The notes below the pieces were generated by a model. The model worked only from the letters and a program-made list of their open reading frames with translations. It searched no databases and was not told the DNA's origin. A stretch of DNA of 42,160 nucleotides from an uncultured Treponema sp. (lineage in GTDB: Bacteria; Spirochaetota; Spirochaetia; Treponematales; Treponemataceae): NCBI GenBank assembly GCA_945915085.1, contig CAMEET010000003.1, forward strand, positions 1-42,160, given 5' to 3'. This document shows, in pieces, positions 42,111 to 42,160 of the stretch (its first letter is position 1; each line of letters starts with the position of its first letter). The position numbers were made by a program, and so were the translations under genes.

Positions 42111-42160
42111 AGTTAGTCAGTCGCCTTCCGCCACTTCGCTATCGCTTCGGTCTTTCAGAC
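42111..42160. repeat. GC-rich hairpin repeat, copy D (cut by window end)
   Basis: The stretch from 42126 matches copy A (14699-14733) with a few indels and changes. It ends with the hairpin GTCT-TTC-AGAC (42150-42160). In copy A the same place reads GTCC-TTTC-GGAC. Confidence 0.6.

Noticed and set aside
1..42160. CRISPR array, prophage or insertion sequence
   Set aside because: No regular repeat-spacer pattern, transposase, integrase or phage structural gene was found on either strand.

Overview
The window reads as the chromosome of an AT-rich spirochaete, most likely a host-associated Treponema. This is an inference from relaxed spirochaete-type lipoboxes, the recA-folK-scpA-scpB-rlu-cmk-rpsA order, a yeast-type PurC, a eukaryote-like NADP isocitrate dehydrogenase and many TPR or lipoprotein genes of no known function. 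The species cannot be named from this sequence. No prophage, integrase, transposase or CRISPR array was seen.

Layout. 1-79: start of glyS (minus strand). 331-3964: a three-gene ferric-iron-type ABC importer (plus). 3989-6174: a sirtuin and argG (minus), argG with two ArgR-box-like palindromes. 6361-12181: a minus-strand block of a uridine phosphorylase, a LacI-like/GGDEF sensor, a MoxR ATPase, a VWA protein and a small unknown protein. 12321-19025: aconitase (minus), a secreted glycoside hydrolase (plus) and isocitrate dehydrogenase (plus). Aconitase and isocitrate dehydrogenase would supply 2-oxoglutarate in a fermentative cell. 19150-21290: purC, murI and a Cys-rich protein (minus). 21335-23229: pentapeptide-repeat protein, MBL-fold hydrolase and an unknown protein (plus). 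23255-28742: tRNA-Arg(UCU) and the sufCBDSU Fe-S assembly operon (minus). 28959-31839: a DEDDh exonuclease and a membrane-anchored HExxH protein (plus). 31836-34324: lipoprotein, TPR protein and a Fis-type regulator (minus). 34419-40603: rpsA, cmk, rluB-like, scpB, scpA, folK and recA (minus). 40839-41930: a TPR/membrane protein (minus).

Three patterns cross gene boundaries. (1) A 17-bp palindrome, CCTACTATTTTAATAGG at 270-286, recurs with 15/17 identity at 28795-28811. It lies just upstream of the promoter of the iron importer in one case and of the suf operon in the other, which suggests one iron or Fe-S regulon. (2) Many first-in-unit genes have a -10 hexamer only 6-9 nt before the start codon and no Shine-Dalgarno sequence. 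Genes inside operons have Shine-Dalgarno sites or overlapping stop/start codons. Leaderless mRNAs therefore look common here. (3) Gene-free stretches carry a GGTCTGTCCC direct-repeat motif and GC-rich strings of small hairpins, two of which show a compensatory base change.
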